Shown here: in pieces, positions 1 to 8,785 of the stretch
Layout: each line of letters opens with the position of its first letter
How positions within the stretch are numbered: the first letter of the stretch is position 1
Notes under the pieces: generated by a model
The model's input: only the letters and a program-made list of their open reading frames with translations
Told to the model about the DNA's origin: nothing
Database searches by the model: none
Position numbers and translations under genes: made by a program
Assembly: GCA_018969715.1 (NCBI GenBank)
Contig: JAGWXT010000001.1
Coordinates: forward strand, 138,877-202,876
Length of the DNA: 64,000 nt
DNA from: Actinomycetales bacterium
GTDB lineage: Bacteria > Actinomycetota > Actinomycetes > S36-B12 > UBA5976
Direction of reading: 5' to 3'

Positions 1-948
1 AACGACCTCACCCGGCCGGATCCCCAGGGTAACCCCGCGCAGTGCGGTGGTCGTGCCGTATCGGACCCCAACCCGGTCGACGGTGACGGCCTCCCCCGAC
101 GCTCCTGCAGCGCCGGTGGGGGCCGGCGGTGCGCTGTCGGCCAGCCGTTCTGCGAGTCCAGCAGCATGCCGACGCGCCTCGCGCACCGTCAGTGGCGGTG
201 GCTGCCAGCCGGCCCACCGGCCGAGGTGCACCACGGGTGGCACAAGGTCGGTGTCGGCCAGGACGTGGGCGGTGGGACCCGCACGCAGACGGTGAGGTGA
301 GTCGACGGCAATGACGGCATCGGCGTACCCGAGGACGCGCTCAAGGCGGTGCTCGGCGATGACGACCGTGATCCCCAGATCGTCGGTGAGGCGCCGGATG
401 GCAGCGAGCACCTCCTCGGCGGCACCGGGGTCCAGTGCGCTGGTCGGCTCATCGAGGAGCAGGATCCGCGGACCGCTTGTGAGAGCCGCGGCGATCGCCA
501 CCCGCTGGCGTTGCCCGCCGGAGAGGGTGCTCAGGCGACGATGGCGAAGCTCGGTCAGGCTGAGCAGGTCCAAGACCTCCGCAACCCGTCGTCGCATTGT
601 TGCCGGCGGTATGCCCTGCTGCTCCATGGCATACGCACACTCATCCTCAAGCCGATCGGTGACGAAACAGGTTCGCGGATCCTGGGGGACGACTCCGATG
701 AGGTCGGCGAGATCCCGGGGCGGATGAGTGCGGGTGTCGCGTCCGTGCACGCGAACCGAGCCGACGAGGTGGCCGCCGGTCAGGTGGGGGGCATGGCCGT
801 TGAGCAGGCGCAGCAGGGTCGACTTGCCACTGCCCGTGGCTCCGATCAGCAGGGTGACATCAGCGGGCTCGATCGTGAGACTCACCTGGGCCAGCGCCGG
901 GCTGGCGCAGCCCGGGTAGGTGAAGGTCACCTCGTCCACGGTGATCAT
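1..948 (-). CDS. ECF transporter fused double ATP-binding protein (partial, runs off left edge)
   Basis: ATPase of an energy-coupling-factor (ECF) importer. It starts at ATG 948 with MITVDEVTFTYPG and is open to the window edge, so the C-terminus is missing. The first ABC domain has Walker A GATGSGKST, signature LSGGQRQR and Walker B ILLLDEPT. After a linker a second ABC domain begins near base 100 (VTVDRVGVRYG...), so this is an A1-A2 fusion rather than two separate ATPases. Its start overlaps the stop of the T component by 4 bp (ATGA), which implies translational coupling. The upstream cobalamin riboswitch suggests cobalamin, a precursor or cobalt as cargo. The substrate-binding S component is not in the window and may lie further left. 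Confidence 0.9.
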   Translation of the reverse strand, partial: MITVDEVTFTYPGCASPALAQVSLTIEPADVTLLIGATGSGKSTLLRLLNGHAPHLTGGHLVGSVRVHGRDTRTHPPRDLADLIGVVPQDPRTCFVTDRLEDECAYAMEQQGIPPATMRRRVAEVLDLLSLTELRHRRLSTLSGGQRQRVAIAAALTSGPRILLLDEPTSALDPGAAEEVLAAIRRLTDDLGITVVIAEHRLERVLGYADAVIAVDSPHRLRAGPTAHVLADTDLVPPVVHLGRWAGWQPPPLTVREARRHAAGLAERLADSAPPAPTGAAGASGEAVTVDRVGVRYGTTTALRGVTLGIRPGEVV

Positions 949-1991
949 GAGGCCACCGGCGGGGCCGGGGTCAGCCATGCGGGCAGAGCCGCACTGAGGC
1001 CAGCGCAGGCCAGTACCAGCCAGCCTGCGATCGGCCACGGCAGGCGGGTCGCTATGTCACCGGTGGGGCCCACGACAGGCAGCAGCAGCAGGGACGCGGT
1101 CAGTGCACAACCGAGGACGAGCCACTCCGGAGCGCGCCAGGGGTCGGCGCGATAGCGGGTTCGCTGTTGGGCACGCCCAGCCCAACCGAGGACCGCACCG
1201 GCCAGCACGGCGCCGCCCGCGATGAGCCCGATGCTGACGGATGCGGGGACGTGGACATCGGTCATCCCGTATGCCCCGAGGGCGAGGGCGATGAGGGCGG
1301 TGAGGAGAGCAGCGGTCTGGGCGCGGTGCGGCGCCGGGTGGGCTGCGGATGGGCGCCGACCGTAGCCGCGTGCGGCCATCGCGCCGGCCAGTCCGATCGC
1401 GCGGTCCATGGCTCCGTCCAATGCGGCGACGAGGGTGCGGCCAAATGCGGCGATGCCCCGAGTGGGCCGGCCGCGCAGCCGCTGTGCGGCGTGGACGCGG
1501 CCGAGGTCACCGGCGAGCGCCGGTGCAAACGTCAGCCCCACGATGACGGCCACCCCGGCCTCGTAGAGGGCCGCCGGTGCGGTCCGCAGCAGGCGGGTCG
1601 GCTCGCACAGCGCGTTCGCCGCCCCGACGCACACCACGATGGTTGCGATGCGCACCCCGTCGGTGAGGGCGCTGAGCATTGCGGGCAGGTGAAGGTCGCC
1701 GCCGATGCGCAGGGCGGCATCCCCCAACGGCAGGGTCAGCATCGGCAGGTCGGCAAGAACCTGACCGGTGAAGCCCGGGGCGAAGGCGATGGTCAGGCCA
1801 AGACGGATCGCGACAATCACCACCCCCAGCCGGAGGAACACCGTGAAGGTGGCCCGTCCCTGCGGTGGCGCCCGGTGATGGACCACGATCGCCGCGGCGG
1901 CGGCCAGGGCGAGCAGGACCGGCAGGGTGCTGCTGCGTATCGCAAGTGCGGCCAGGATCAGGGCCCACGCCCACCACGCCAGTGGATGCAC
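945..1991 (-). CDS. ECF transporter T component, CbiQ/EcfT-like membrane protein
   Basis: Integral membrane coupling subunit (348 aa) that joins the ATPases to the S component. It has hydrophobic segments along most of its length and the Ala-Arg-Gly type coupling helices of EcfT proteins (QRLRGRPTRG near residue 170 and AMAARGYGRR near residue 205). The start is GTG at 1991, 10 bp downstream of the preceding gene. The stop overlaps the ATPase start. The gene order SCO2322-like, T, A-A matches actinobacterial cobalamin-linked ECF loci. CbiQ-family assignment is firm; substrate is inferred only from the riboswitch. Confidence 0.85.
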   Translation of the reverse strand: MHPLAWWAWALILAALAIRSSTLPVLLALAAAAAIVVHHRAPPQGRATFTVFLRLGVVIVAIRLGLTIAFAPGFTGQVLADLPMLTLPLGDAALRIGGDLHLPAMLSALTDGVRIATIVVCVGAANALCEPTRLLRTAPAALYEAGVAVIVGLTFAPALAGDLGRVHAAQRLRGRPTRGIAAFGRTLVAALDGAMDRAIGLAGAMAARGYGRRPSAAHPAPHRAQTAALLTALIALALGAYGMTDVHVPASVSIGLIAGGAVLAGAVLGWAGRAQQRTRYRADPWRAPEWLVLGCALTASLLLLPVVGPTGDIATRLPWPIAGWLVLACAGLSAALPAWLTPAPPVAS

Positions 1992-2001
1992 CCACCGGCG
2001 C

Positions 2002-2733
2002 CTACTGGCGACGACGAGCTCGCTGTGCGAGTGCGAGCACCAGCAGCAGCACGCTGGTGGCGATGACCACCGCCCCGATCACCCAGGGCCACGGGCTGAC
2101 CGTGCGCGAAGGTGAGTCCGCGGCGTCGGCGCTTCCTGGATCAGCGGCGTTCAGGTCGCCATCGGCGCCGTTCGCGGTGTCGGCGTCGACACTGGTGCCG
2201 CATTCGACGGCCGGGTAGCCGTCGAGGCCGCAGACCAGCCCCCCATCAGCGCGCAGGTCAGCGACTGCGAGGACGGTGGCATCAAGGGCCGACTGCCCGA
2301 CGTCGACGCTCACACAGCCGACCCGCGGCGGTGGCGGCTGTTCACCCGGCGGCGCGACATCCGGGGCACCGGTGTCGACCACCACGGCGACCCGGTGCTG
2401 GCCATCAATCGGTGAGGTGAACTCGGGACACAGCGAGGTGAAGTCGGCGCTGAACGCCGGTGGCCGGGTCCCGCCATCAGCGGGGGCGATCGTGAAGTGC
2501 CAGCCAACGACCGCGGTGTCGGTCATCGCGATGTCGGCCGCGCCGGTCATGGCGGCCTGCCATGCACCCTCGGGTGTGCCGGTCCACAGCGTCCAGTAGC
2601 GATAGTCCTGCGCTGCGGCCGGTGAGGTGACCGCCGTGAGCAGCACCAGCCCCGTCCCCACGAGGAGGATGCCCGCCGACCGCAGACTCCCGCGCGGGCG
2701 GATGCCGTATCGGTCCAGTCGTTGTCGACTCAT
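2002..2733 (-). CDS. SCO2322-family secreted, membrane-anchored protein
   Basis: A 243-residue protein with an N-terminal signal peptide (hydrophobic stretch SAGILLVGTGLVLLTAV, ending in PAAAQ) and one C-terminal transmembrane helix followed by RARRR, so the middle should lie outside the membrane. The mature part starts YRYWTLWTG and holds paired cysteines. It resembles the SCO2322 family, which accompanies ECF transporters in actinobacteria; the biochemical role is unknown. I chose ATG 2733 because GGGAGAG lies 5 nt upstream; an in-frame ATG at 2781 lacks such a site. It is the first gene after the cobalamin riboswitch. Confidence 0.75.
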   Translation of the reverse strand: MSRQRLDRYGIRPRGSLRSAGILLVGTGLVLLTAVTSPAAAQDYRYWTLWTGTPEGAWQAAMTGAADIAMTDTAVVGWHFTIAPADGGTRPPAFSADFTSLCPEFTSPIDGQHRVAVVVDTGAPDVAPPGEQPPPPRVGCVSVDVGQSALDATVLAVADLRADGGLVCGLDGYPAVECGTSVDADTANGADGDLNAADPGSADAADSPSRTVSPWPWVIGAVVIATSVLLLVLALAQRARRRQ

Positions 2734-2785
2734 GTCACTCTCCCTCAGCCAGTGCCGGGGGAGCGCAGACGAGTGCCACATGGCG

Positions 2786-2813
2786 CGCCCCCATGCCGGA
2801 TGGCACGGGGGCG
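2786..2813 (-). terminator. Hairpin between cobalamin aptamer and first gene (expression platform)
   Basis: On the minus strand CGCCCCCGTGCC and GGCATGGGGGCG form a 12-position stem (one mismatch) around a 4-nt loop, between the riboswitch aptamer and the start at 2733. There is no clear U tract, as is common in high-GC actinobacteria. It may act as the regulated terminator, or it may help sequester the ribosome-binding site. Confidence 0.55.
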
Positions 2814-2869
2814 AGGGTGGACACGCAGTCCTGGCCCCGCCCCGCAGTCCTCGACGGTGCGTTCAGGCC

Positions 2870-3040
2870 CCACCTGCCAGGTGATCCGACTCGCCGTATC
2901 GAGCCCGGTTGGGCGCGATGTGGGCCACGGTCCGCCTTCGGCGTCCTGTGGCACGGCCTACGGTTGCGGGACAGCGCCGGGCTTCGACCGGCTTCCCCTG
3001 AGCTGCGGGTGGAACTCTGGCAGCCTGTCACCTGCCGAAC
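2870..3040 (-). promoter_or_regulatory. Cobalamin riboswitch (B12 element)
   Basis: The minus strand contains the conserved cobalamin-aptamer core: GGGGAAGCCGGTCGAAGCC, then CGGCGCTGTCCCGCAACCGT, and further on the B12-box-like AGTCGGATCACCTGGC. CAGGTG near 3030 can pair with CACCTG near 2880 to close the element. It sits in the leader of the ECF transporter operon, so the operon should be repressed when adenosylcobalamin is abundant. The exact boundaries are approximate because the closing helix was judged by eye. Confidence 0.85.
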
Positions 3041-3097
3041 CCGGTGTCAAGCAGCCGGTCCGGTCGAGCCGGGGGAGCGGCATGACATGCTGCGGCC

Positions 3098-3370
3098 ATG
3101 GCGATGGAGCAGTCAGCAATGGAGGATGCCGATCAACCGGGCGCGCCATCGATCTGGCACTGGGGGTACCAGACCGCGGACGGCACCCCCATTGAGCCAC
3201 TGCCGGCAGCCGCCCACGTGGGAACCTTCCCACGACGGTCGGAGGCTGAGGACTGGATCGGCCAGGCGTACGAGGTGCTCCTGTCCGAAGGGGTCGACCA
3301 GGTGGTGCTCTTCGAGGGTGAGGTCATGGTGTACGCCATGAGCCTGCATGCGGAGGATCCGGCAGGCTGA
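3098..3370 (+). CDS. Small conserved actinobacterial protein of unknown function
   Basis: A 90-residue acidic protein with no signal peptide or membrane segment. Its pattern (WHWGYQTADG, then SEAEDWIGQAYEVLLSEGV and VVLFEGEVMVYAMSL) resembles a small actinobacterial family I know only as hypothetical. No function can be assigned. Three starts are possible (ATG 3098, 3104, 3119). I kept 3098 because CATGCT lies 6 nt upstream, the spacing expected for a leaderless transcript. It diverges from the cobalamin riboswitch operon. Confidence 0.65.
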   Translation: MAMEQSAMEDADQPGAPSIWHWGYQTADGTPIEPLPAAAHVGTFPRRSEAEDWIGQAYEVLLSEGVDQVVLFEGEVMVYAMSLHAEDPAG

Positions 3371-3415
3371 CGCACGGCCGCGGGGTGGTCCGTTATGCGG
3401 CGGGGAAATGGTCCG

Positions 3416-4420
3416 TTATGGCCGCGGATGCGGAGAGGACTCCCGGGTCCGCCCCGGGTCGCGTTCCGCCACCGGCCCGATGACGGCATCGATGGCAGCC
3501 ATTGCCTCGGCAGGCAGGACGACACCCGCAGCCCCAGCGGCCTCCGTGATCTGCTCCGGCCGGCTGGCACCGACGATGGCAGCAGCGACGTTGGTGTTCT
3601 GCAAGACCCACGCCGTGGCAAGCTGGGCCATGGTGAGTCCGCAATCCGCCGCGATCGGCGCGAGCGCTGCCACGGCCCGAAGGACCTCCTCGCGCAGGAA
3701 TGGTCGCATGAACCCGCCCACCGCCGGATCGGCGGCGCGTGAGTCAGCAGGCAGCGGCTGTCCTGGCTGGTACTTGCCGGTCAGCACCCCCTGCGCAAGC
3801 GGCGACCAGACGATCTGGCTGACCCCGGTGTCGCGACAGGCGGGGATCACCTCACCCTCAATGACCCGCCACAGCATGGAGTACTGCGGCTGGCTGGAGA
3901 TGAACCGAGTGAGTCCGCGCTCATCAGCACATTGCTGAGCCGTGCGGATATCGGCGGCGGTCCACTCCGAGAACCCAAGGTAGAGCACCTTCCCCTGCCG
4001 GATGAGGTCATCGAATGCCCGCATCGTCTCCTCGATTGGCGTGAGGAAGTCCCAGCGGTGGGCCTGGTAGAGGTCAATGTGATCGGTGCGCAGCCGTCGC
4101 AGGGAGGCGTGGGCGGACTCCATGATGTGCTTGCGGGAGAGCCCCCGGTCATTGCGACCCGGCCCAGTCGGCCAGTAGACCTTGGTGCAGATCTCCAGGC
4201 TCTCCCGGCGGATCCCCGCCAGGGCGTGGCCGAGCACCTCCTCTGCGCGGGTGTCCGCGTACATGTCTGCGGTGTCGAAGGTGGTGATCCCCGCATCGAG
4301 GGCGGCATGGATTGACTGGCGGGCCGCGGTGTCCGAAACCTGCAGGCCATGGGTGAGCCAGTTGCCGTAGGCGATCTCACTTATGAACAGGCCAGATGCG
4401 CCCAGTTGACGATGCTCCAT
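3416..4420 (-). CDS. Aldo/keto reductase, YghZ/Kv-beta-like
   Basis: NAD(P)H-dependent oxidoreductase of about 335 residues. The start MEHRQLGASGL is typical of this subgroup. The catalytic tetrad is visible: Asp in TFDTADMY, Tyr in the same segment, Lys in ICTKVYW and His in LYQAHRWD. The cofactor region near the C-terminus reads VGASRPEQI. The physiological substrate cannot be told. ATG 4420 matches the family start; GTG 4426 two codons earlier is the alternative. The gene is convergent with the small ORF before it and stands alone; two direct repeats of TGGTCCGTTATG lie just beyond its stop (3386-3420). Confidence 0.9.
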   Translation of the reverse strand: MEHRQLGASGLFISEIAYGNWLTHGLQVSDTAARQSIHAALDAGITTFDTADMYADTRAEEVLGHALAGIRRESLEICTKVYWPTGPGRNDRGLSRKHIMESAHASLRRLRTDHIDLYQAHRWDFLTPIEETMRAFDDLIRQGKVLYLGFSEWTAADIRTAQQCADERGLTRFISSQPQYSMLWRVIEGEVIPACRDTGVSQIVWSPLAQGVLTGKYQPGQPLPADSRAADPAVGGFMRPFLREEVLRAVAALAPIAADCGLTMAQLATAWVLQNTNVAAAIVGASRPEQITEAAGAAGVVLPAEAMAAIDAVIGPVAERDPGRTRESSPHPRP

Positions 4421-4467
4421 CCCCACAGCCTACGGCCGGGGGAGCGGCTGGGGCAACGGTTGTCGGT

Positions 4468-5109
4468 TCAGGTGCTGCGCGAGCGGCGCAGCAGCTGCCG
4501 CAATGCTCCGGGTGGGCGAACCCCGCGGGGTGCCGGGGTGCCACCGATCAGGACGCGCGGTGGCGGCAGCCGCAGCCGGCGCAACTGCAGTGAGCGGGTG
4601 ATCGCGTACAGGGTTGTGTCGCGCCGCTGCTCGGGCGGGAAGCGCTCGGCAAGTGCGCGACGCATCCCCCGCACCAGCAGGATCTCATCGACGACGACCA
4701 CGGCCATCGCGGCGATCCATCCGAAGTACACCAACCGCGCCACCGTCGGGTTGGGGATCAGCGTGAGGACGATGACGAGAATGGCGAAGGGGATGAACAT
4801 CTCGCCGATGGACAATCGGGCGTCGACGTAGTCGCGCACCATCGCCTTGACTGGACCGGCCTCCCGGGCGGGCAGCCGACTCTCATCACCGCTGAGCAGG
4901 GCCTGCCGCTGAGCATCCTGCTCGGCCCGGCGTCGCTCGCGCATGGCGCGGCGGGCGGCCTTCGGATCCTTCGGAACCTTCAGGGACTGGCGGCGGGCCT
5001 GTTCCGCCGCGCGGCGGCTGGGCGTCGGTCGACCCTTGCCGGAGGTGCCGGCTGCGTGCTCGGCGTCGATCCCGCTATCGCGGGTGTCGCCGACTGGATC
5101 GATGGCCAT
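4468..5109 (-). CDS. DUF3043 family membrane protein
   Basis: Actinobacterial protein of unknown function (213 aa). The N-terminal third is basic and hydrophilic (KGRPTPSRRAAEQARRQ), followed by GDESRLPAREAGPVKAMVRD and two transmembrane segments near residues 105-150, then a basic cytoplasmic tail. This pattern is the DUF3043 signature. ATG 5109 overlaps the stop of nadA (ATGA), so the two are co-translated; the pairing with nadA is one I recall from other actinobacteria, but it gives no function. Confidence 0.85.
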   Translation of the reverse strand: MAIDPVGDTRDSGIDAEHAAGTSGKGRPTPSRRAAEQARRQSLKVPKDPKAARRAMRERRRAEQDAQRQALLSGDESRLPAREAGPVKAMVRDYVDARLSIGEMFIPFAILVIVLTLIPNPTVARLVYFGWIAAMAVVVVDEILLVRGMRRALAERFPPEQRRDTTLYAITRSLQLRRLRLPPPRVLIGGTPAPRGVRPPGALRQLLRRSRST

Positions 5110-6344
5110 CAGTCCCTCCTTGTCGCGGTGCTGTCGCCGGGGAGTGCGAGCATCTGGTCGAGGGCGGTGCGTGCCTCCTCGGCTGTGGTTGCGTCGACGC
5201 GCACCCGGTTGATGACATGACCGGCGGCGAGCGACTCCAACGACATCACCAGATGCGGCAGATCGATCCGGTTCATGGTGGCGCAGAAGCAGACCGTCCG
5301 GTCAAGGTAGGCGATGGTCTGGTCGGGATGGCGATGAGCAAGGCGGCGAACGAGGTTGAGTTCCGTGCCGATGGCCCACTGCGAGCCGGCCGGGGCCCGT
5401 TCCACGGTCCGGATGATGTACTCCGTTGAGCCCACCAGATCGGCCTTGGACACAACCTCGTGCGTGCATTCGGGATGGACCAGCACCGAGACGCCCGGGA
5501 TGCGTGCCCGCACCTCGTCCACGCACGCGGGGGTGAAGCGGCCGTGGACGGAGCAGTGACCCTTCCACAGCAGCATCCGCGCGTTCGCCAACTCCTCGCG
5601 GGTCAGTCCGCCCTGGGGTCGTCGCGGGTCGTAGCACACGCAGTCCGACAGGCTCAGTCCGAGATCACGAACTGCGGTGTTGCGACCGAGGTGCTGATCG
5701 GGCAGGAACAGCACGCGATCGGCAGCCCGCCCACCCTGATCGCTTGGGGCGAATGCCCAGCGCAGTGCCTGCGCTGCATTTGACGAGGTGCAGACCGTCC
5801 CGCCATGTCGGCCCGTGAAGGCCTTGATCGCGGCGGCGGAGTTCATGTACACGACTGGGACCGTCCGGTCGGCCAGTCCCAGCTCGCTGAGGGTGTCCCA
5901 GCAGGTGCGGACCTGATCAAGGGAGGCCATGTCGGCCATTGAGCAGCCAGCAGCCAGATCCGGCAGGACGACCTGCTGGGTCGGGCCGGTGAGGATGTCG
6001 GCGCTCTCGGCCATGAAGTGCACCCCGCAGAAGACGATGAACTCCGCAGCCGGACGGGCCGCCGCCTCGCTGGCCAATCGGAAGGAGTCCCCCGTCGTGT
6101 CAGCGAATGCGATCACCTCATCGCGCTGGTAGTGGTGACCGAGGATGAACACCCGGTCGCCGAGTGCAGCCTTCGCCTCGGCAGCCCGTGCCGGCAGGGC
6201 CGGGTCGCCTGCCGGGGGGAGTGCTCCGGCGCACTCGACCCCGCGCTCACTGGCGGGGTCGGAGAGGGTTCCCAGCAGGTGGAGCAGTGCACTCGGTACC
6301 GGCTCATCGAATCCGAGACCCGAGGCGGGTTCGATGGTGCTCAT
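5109..6344 (-). CDS. nadA: Quinolinate synthase
   Basis: Condenses iminoaspartate with dihydroxyacetone phosphate to quinolinate, the first committed intermediate of de novo NAD synthesis, using a [4Fe-4S] cluster. The 411-residue protein has the NadA motifs FILGHHYQRDEVI, FCGVHFMAESADIL (first cluster Cys), CTSSNAAQALRW (second region) and FCATMNRIDLPHL (last cluster Cys), plus HPECTHEVV. The nadB and nadC genes are not beside it. An Fe-S carrier gene lies divergently upstream, a sensible neighbour for a cluster enzyme. Confidence 0.96.
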   Translation of the reverse strand: MSTIEPASGLGFDEPVPSALLHLLGTLSDPASERGVECAGALPPAGDPALPARAAEAKAALGDRVFILGHHYQRDEVIAFADTTGDSFRLASEAAARPAAEFIVFCGVHFMAESADILTGPTQQVVLPDLAAGCSMADMASLDQVRTCWDTLSELGLADRTVPVVYMNSAAAIKAFTGRHGGTVCTSSNAAQALRWAFAPSDQGGRAADRVLFLPDQHLGRNTAVRDLGLSLSDCVCYDPRRPQGGLTREELANARMLLWKGHCSVHGRFTPACVDEVRARIPGVSVLVHPECTHEVVSKADLVGSTEYIIRTVERAPAGSQWAIGTELNLVRRLAHRHPDQTIAYLDRTVCFCATMNRIDLPHLVMSLESLAAGHVINRVRVDATTAEEARTALDQMLALPGDSTATRRD

Positions 6345-6534
6345 GACGTCAGTGTCGCACCCGATGCAGCTGCCATCGGCGGCCGGGGATGGGGTGAGCG
6401 TTCGTGGCAGCAGGGCGCGGGGGCTCGGGAGGGGTTACGATAGGCCTGCCGGTGAAGCGTCCCGGGCCACCGGCGCCTTGGGAGTAACCATGAGCTCGGC
6501 GCCGTCCGGGTCCACCGATCGAGGAGGAATGCAC

Positions 6535-6897
6535 ATGACAGTCGAGGCGACAACCGAGACGCCGACCGTGCTGCCGGGCGTGGTGCTGACAGACGCGGCC
6601 GCTCACAAGGTCCGGGGGCTGATTGCCAATGAGGGTCGCGACGATCTGGCCCTGCGGATCGCCGTGCAGCCGGGCGGCTGCTCCGGGCTTCGCTACCAGC
6701 TGTACTTCGACGACCGCAATATGGACGGGGATGTCGCAACCGACTTCGACGGTGTGTCGGTTGTCGTCGACCGGATGAGCGGGCCCTATCTCAGCGGGGC
6801 CGTGATCGACTTCGTCGACACCATCGAGAAGCAGGGTTTCACCATCGACAACCCGAATGCCGGCGGCTCCTGCGCCTGTGGCGACTCCTTCCACTGA
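6535..6897 (+). CDS. erpA: IscA/ErpA (HesB) family iron-sulfur carrier
   Basis: A-type carrier protein that delivers Fe-S clusters to apo-enzymes, 120 residues. The three cluster cysteines are present: GGCSGLRYQLYF and the C-terminal SCACGDSF. The start ATG 6535 is fixed by GAGGAGG 7 nt upstream; ATG 6529 would overlap this site. It diverges from nadA with 190 bp between the start codons, enough for two promoters. Homologues (for example Rv2204c, by memory) also lie near adenosine kinase and cytochrome oxidase genes, as here. Confidence 0.92.
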   Translation: MTVEATTETPTVLPGVVLTDAAAHKVRGLIANEGRDDLALRIAVQPGGCSGLRYQLYFDDRNMDGDVATDFDGVSVVVDRMSGPYLSGAVIDFVDTIEKQGFTIDNPNAGGSCACGDSFH

Positions 6898-7024
6898 CCC
6901 CTGAGTTCCCCGCCGTCGAGCGGTCGCCCTGCTGAGCCGCGGCTGGACGCCCCGGGGCGCCGGGCAGGGCGAGTGAGCGGCGGGGTCTGCCCATTGCGCG
7001 CGTCCATGCGGCAGACTGCCGAGG

Positions 7025-8029
7025 GTGCGCCTGCTCATTACGGGTTCGATTGCGACCGACCACCTGATGTTCTTCCCCGGACGCTTCGCCGACAGCCTCG
7101 TCCCGGAGCGACTGGCGAGCGTGTCGCTGTCATTCCTCGTTGAGGACCTGGTCATTCGTCGGGGTGGCGTCGCGGCGAATATCGCCTTCGGTCTGGCCTG
7201 CTTGGGGCTTCGGCCCACCCTGGTCGGCGCGGTCGGGCCGGATTTCGCTGACTACCAGTCGTGGCTGAACCGGCACGGGGTCGACACCGCCTCAGTACAT
7301 GTCTCCGACGTGCGGCATACGGCGCGCTTCGTCTGTACCACCGACGCCGACGCAAACCAGATCGCGTCCTTCTACCCGGGCGCGATGAGTGAAGCGCGGG
7401 ATATCGAACTCCATCCGATCGCCCAGCGCGTCGCCGGTCCGGCCGGGCTCACCGACGCCGATCTCGTCCTGATCGGCCCAAATGACCCCGATGCGATGCT
7501 GCGTCACACCGATGAATGCCGTCAGCGCGGGTACCCATTCGCCGCCGATCCGAGTCAGCAGCTGGCGCGGATGGAAGGGCCGGAGATCCGCCGCCTGATC
7601 GAGGGTGCGGCATACCTGTTCACCAACGAGTACGAGTCTGCGTTGACCGAGCAGAAGACCGGCTGGCGGCCGGCGGAGGTGCTTGCGCGCGTGGGTACCC
7701 GAGTGACGACACTGGGCCCGAGGGGGGCGATGATCGAGCGCCAAGGGGAGGCGCCGATTCACGTTGGCTGTCCGCCGGAGTCGCACAAGGCCGATCCCAC
7801 CGGGGTGGGAGATGCCTTTCGTGCGGGGTATCTCGCCGGGCTCGCGTGGCGACTGTCGGGGGAGCGATGCGCCCAGATCGGTTCACTGCTGGCAACCCAC
7901 GTCATCGAGACCGTCGGGACGCAGGAGTACAACCTCGCACAGCAGGGATTCCTGCGGCGCATCGCCGAGGCGTACGGCGAGCAGTCCGCCGCCGAGATCG
8001 GCGGGCATCTGCGTTGCCCTCGGCCGTAG
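7025..8029 (+). CDS. adoK: Adenosine kinase, PfkB/ribokinase family
   Basis: Phosphorylates adenosine to AMP. The 334-residue sequence is closely similar along its length to what I remember of M. tuberculosis AdoK (Rv2202c): TGSIATDHLMFFPGRF at the start, FYPGAMSEARDIEL, ADPSQQLARMEGPEIRRL, and the ribokinase active-site motif DPTGVGDAFRAG near residue 257 with its catalytic Asp. The start is GTG 7025; CAGACT lies 7 nt before it and there is no Shine-Dalgarno, consistent with a leaderless message. Followed by aat after 6 bp. Confidence 0.92.
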   Translation: MRLLITGSIATDHLMFFPGRFADSLVPERLASVSLSFLVEDLVIRRGGVAANIAFGLACLGLRPTLVGAVGPDFADYQSWLNRHGVDTASVHVSDVRHTARFVCTTDADANQIASFYPGAMSEARDIELHPIAQRVAGPAGLTDADLVLIGPNDPDAMLRHTDECRQRGYPFAADPSQQLARMEGPEIRRLIEGAAYLFTNEYESALTEQKTGWRPAEVLARVGTRVTTLGPRGAMIERQGEAPIHVGCPPESHKADPTGVGDAFRAGYLAGLAWRLSGERCAQIGSLLATHVIETVGTQEYNLAQQGFLRRIAEAYGEQSAAEIGGHLRCPRP

Positions 8030-8035
8030 CCGACG

Positions 8036-8785
8036 ATGCGTGCATGGTGCCTGCCGGATCCCCGGATGGCGCCGCCCGGGGAGGACCTCGTCGGCCTCGG
8101 TGGGGACTTGACACCCGAGACGCTGGTGGGCGCCTACACCGGGGGCATGTTCCCGATGGATGTTGCGGTCCCCCGATTCGCCTCGCCCCCGGCGGGGGTG
8201 GCGCTGGCGGACCCCGCGCCGGGCCGCACCGGGCGGTGGGTCCTCGGCTGGTGGTCGCCCGATCCGCGAGCGATCCTGCCACTGGACCGTCTGCGGGTGA
8301 GCGCATCCCTGCGGCAGTCGGCCCGTCGCTATCGCGTCACCGTCGACAGCGCATTCGCCGCGGTCATGGCGGCGTGTGCCGCCGCCCGCCCCGATCAGGT
8401 CTGGATCACCCCGGACTTCCGGCGGGCCTTCCTGCGGCTTCACCGCCTCGGCTACGCCCACTCGGTTGAGGCATGGGAGGGCGAGTTGCTCGTCGGCGGA
8501 CTGTATGGGGTTCAGATCGGTGGCCTGTTCGCCGGGGAGTCGATGTTCCATCGCGCCCGGGATGCCTCGAAGGTTGCGCTGGTCGCGCTCGTTGAGCACC
8601 TCCGCGAGGGCCCCGACCGCCTGCTGGACGTCCAGTGGCAGACCGATCACCTTGCACGGATGGGCGCGGTCACGATTCCCCGCGCCGAGTACCTCGCCGA
8701 GTTGCCCCGGGTGACTGCCCTACCGGGTGCGTTCCCGTCCAGTCCCCGCGGCGATGGTGAACCGGAACCGCCAGTACCCGGGTGA
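8036..8785 (+). CDS. aat: Leucyl/phenylalanyl-tRNA--protein transferase
   Basis: N-degron pathway enzyme that transfers Leu or Phe from tRNA to N-terminal Arg or Lys of proteins, marking them for ClpS/ClpAP. The 249-residue protein shows the family motifs DLVGLGGDLTPETLVGAY, WWSPDPRAILP, HSVEAWEGELLVGGLYGV and FAGESMFHRARDASKVAL. The proline-rich C-terminal tail is antisense to the 3' end of the tusA-like gene, with 66 bp of overlap. It probably shares a transcript with adoK. Confidence 0.94.
   Translation: MRAWCLPDPRMAPPGEDLVGLGGDLTPETLVGAYTGGMFPMDVAVPRFASPPAGVALADPAPGRTGRWVLGWWSPDPRAILPLDRLRVSASLRQSARRYRVTVDSAFAAVMAACAAARPDQVWITPDFRRAFLRLHRLGYAHSVEAWEGELLVGGLYGVQIGGLFAGESMFHRARDASKVALVALVEHLREGPDRLLDVQWQTDHLARMGAVTIPRAEYLAELPRVTALPGAFPSSPRGDGEPEPPVPG

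Noticed and set aside
349-1155. Long plus-strand ORF across the ECF ATPase gene
   Set aside because: It is antisense to a clear ABC ATPase with Walker and signature motifs and its own translation matches no family; high GC gives long shadow ORFs.
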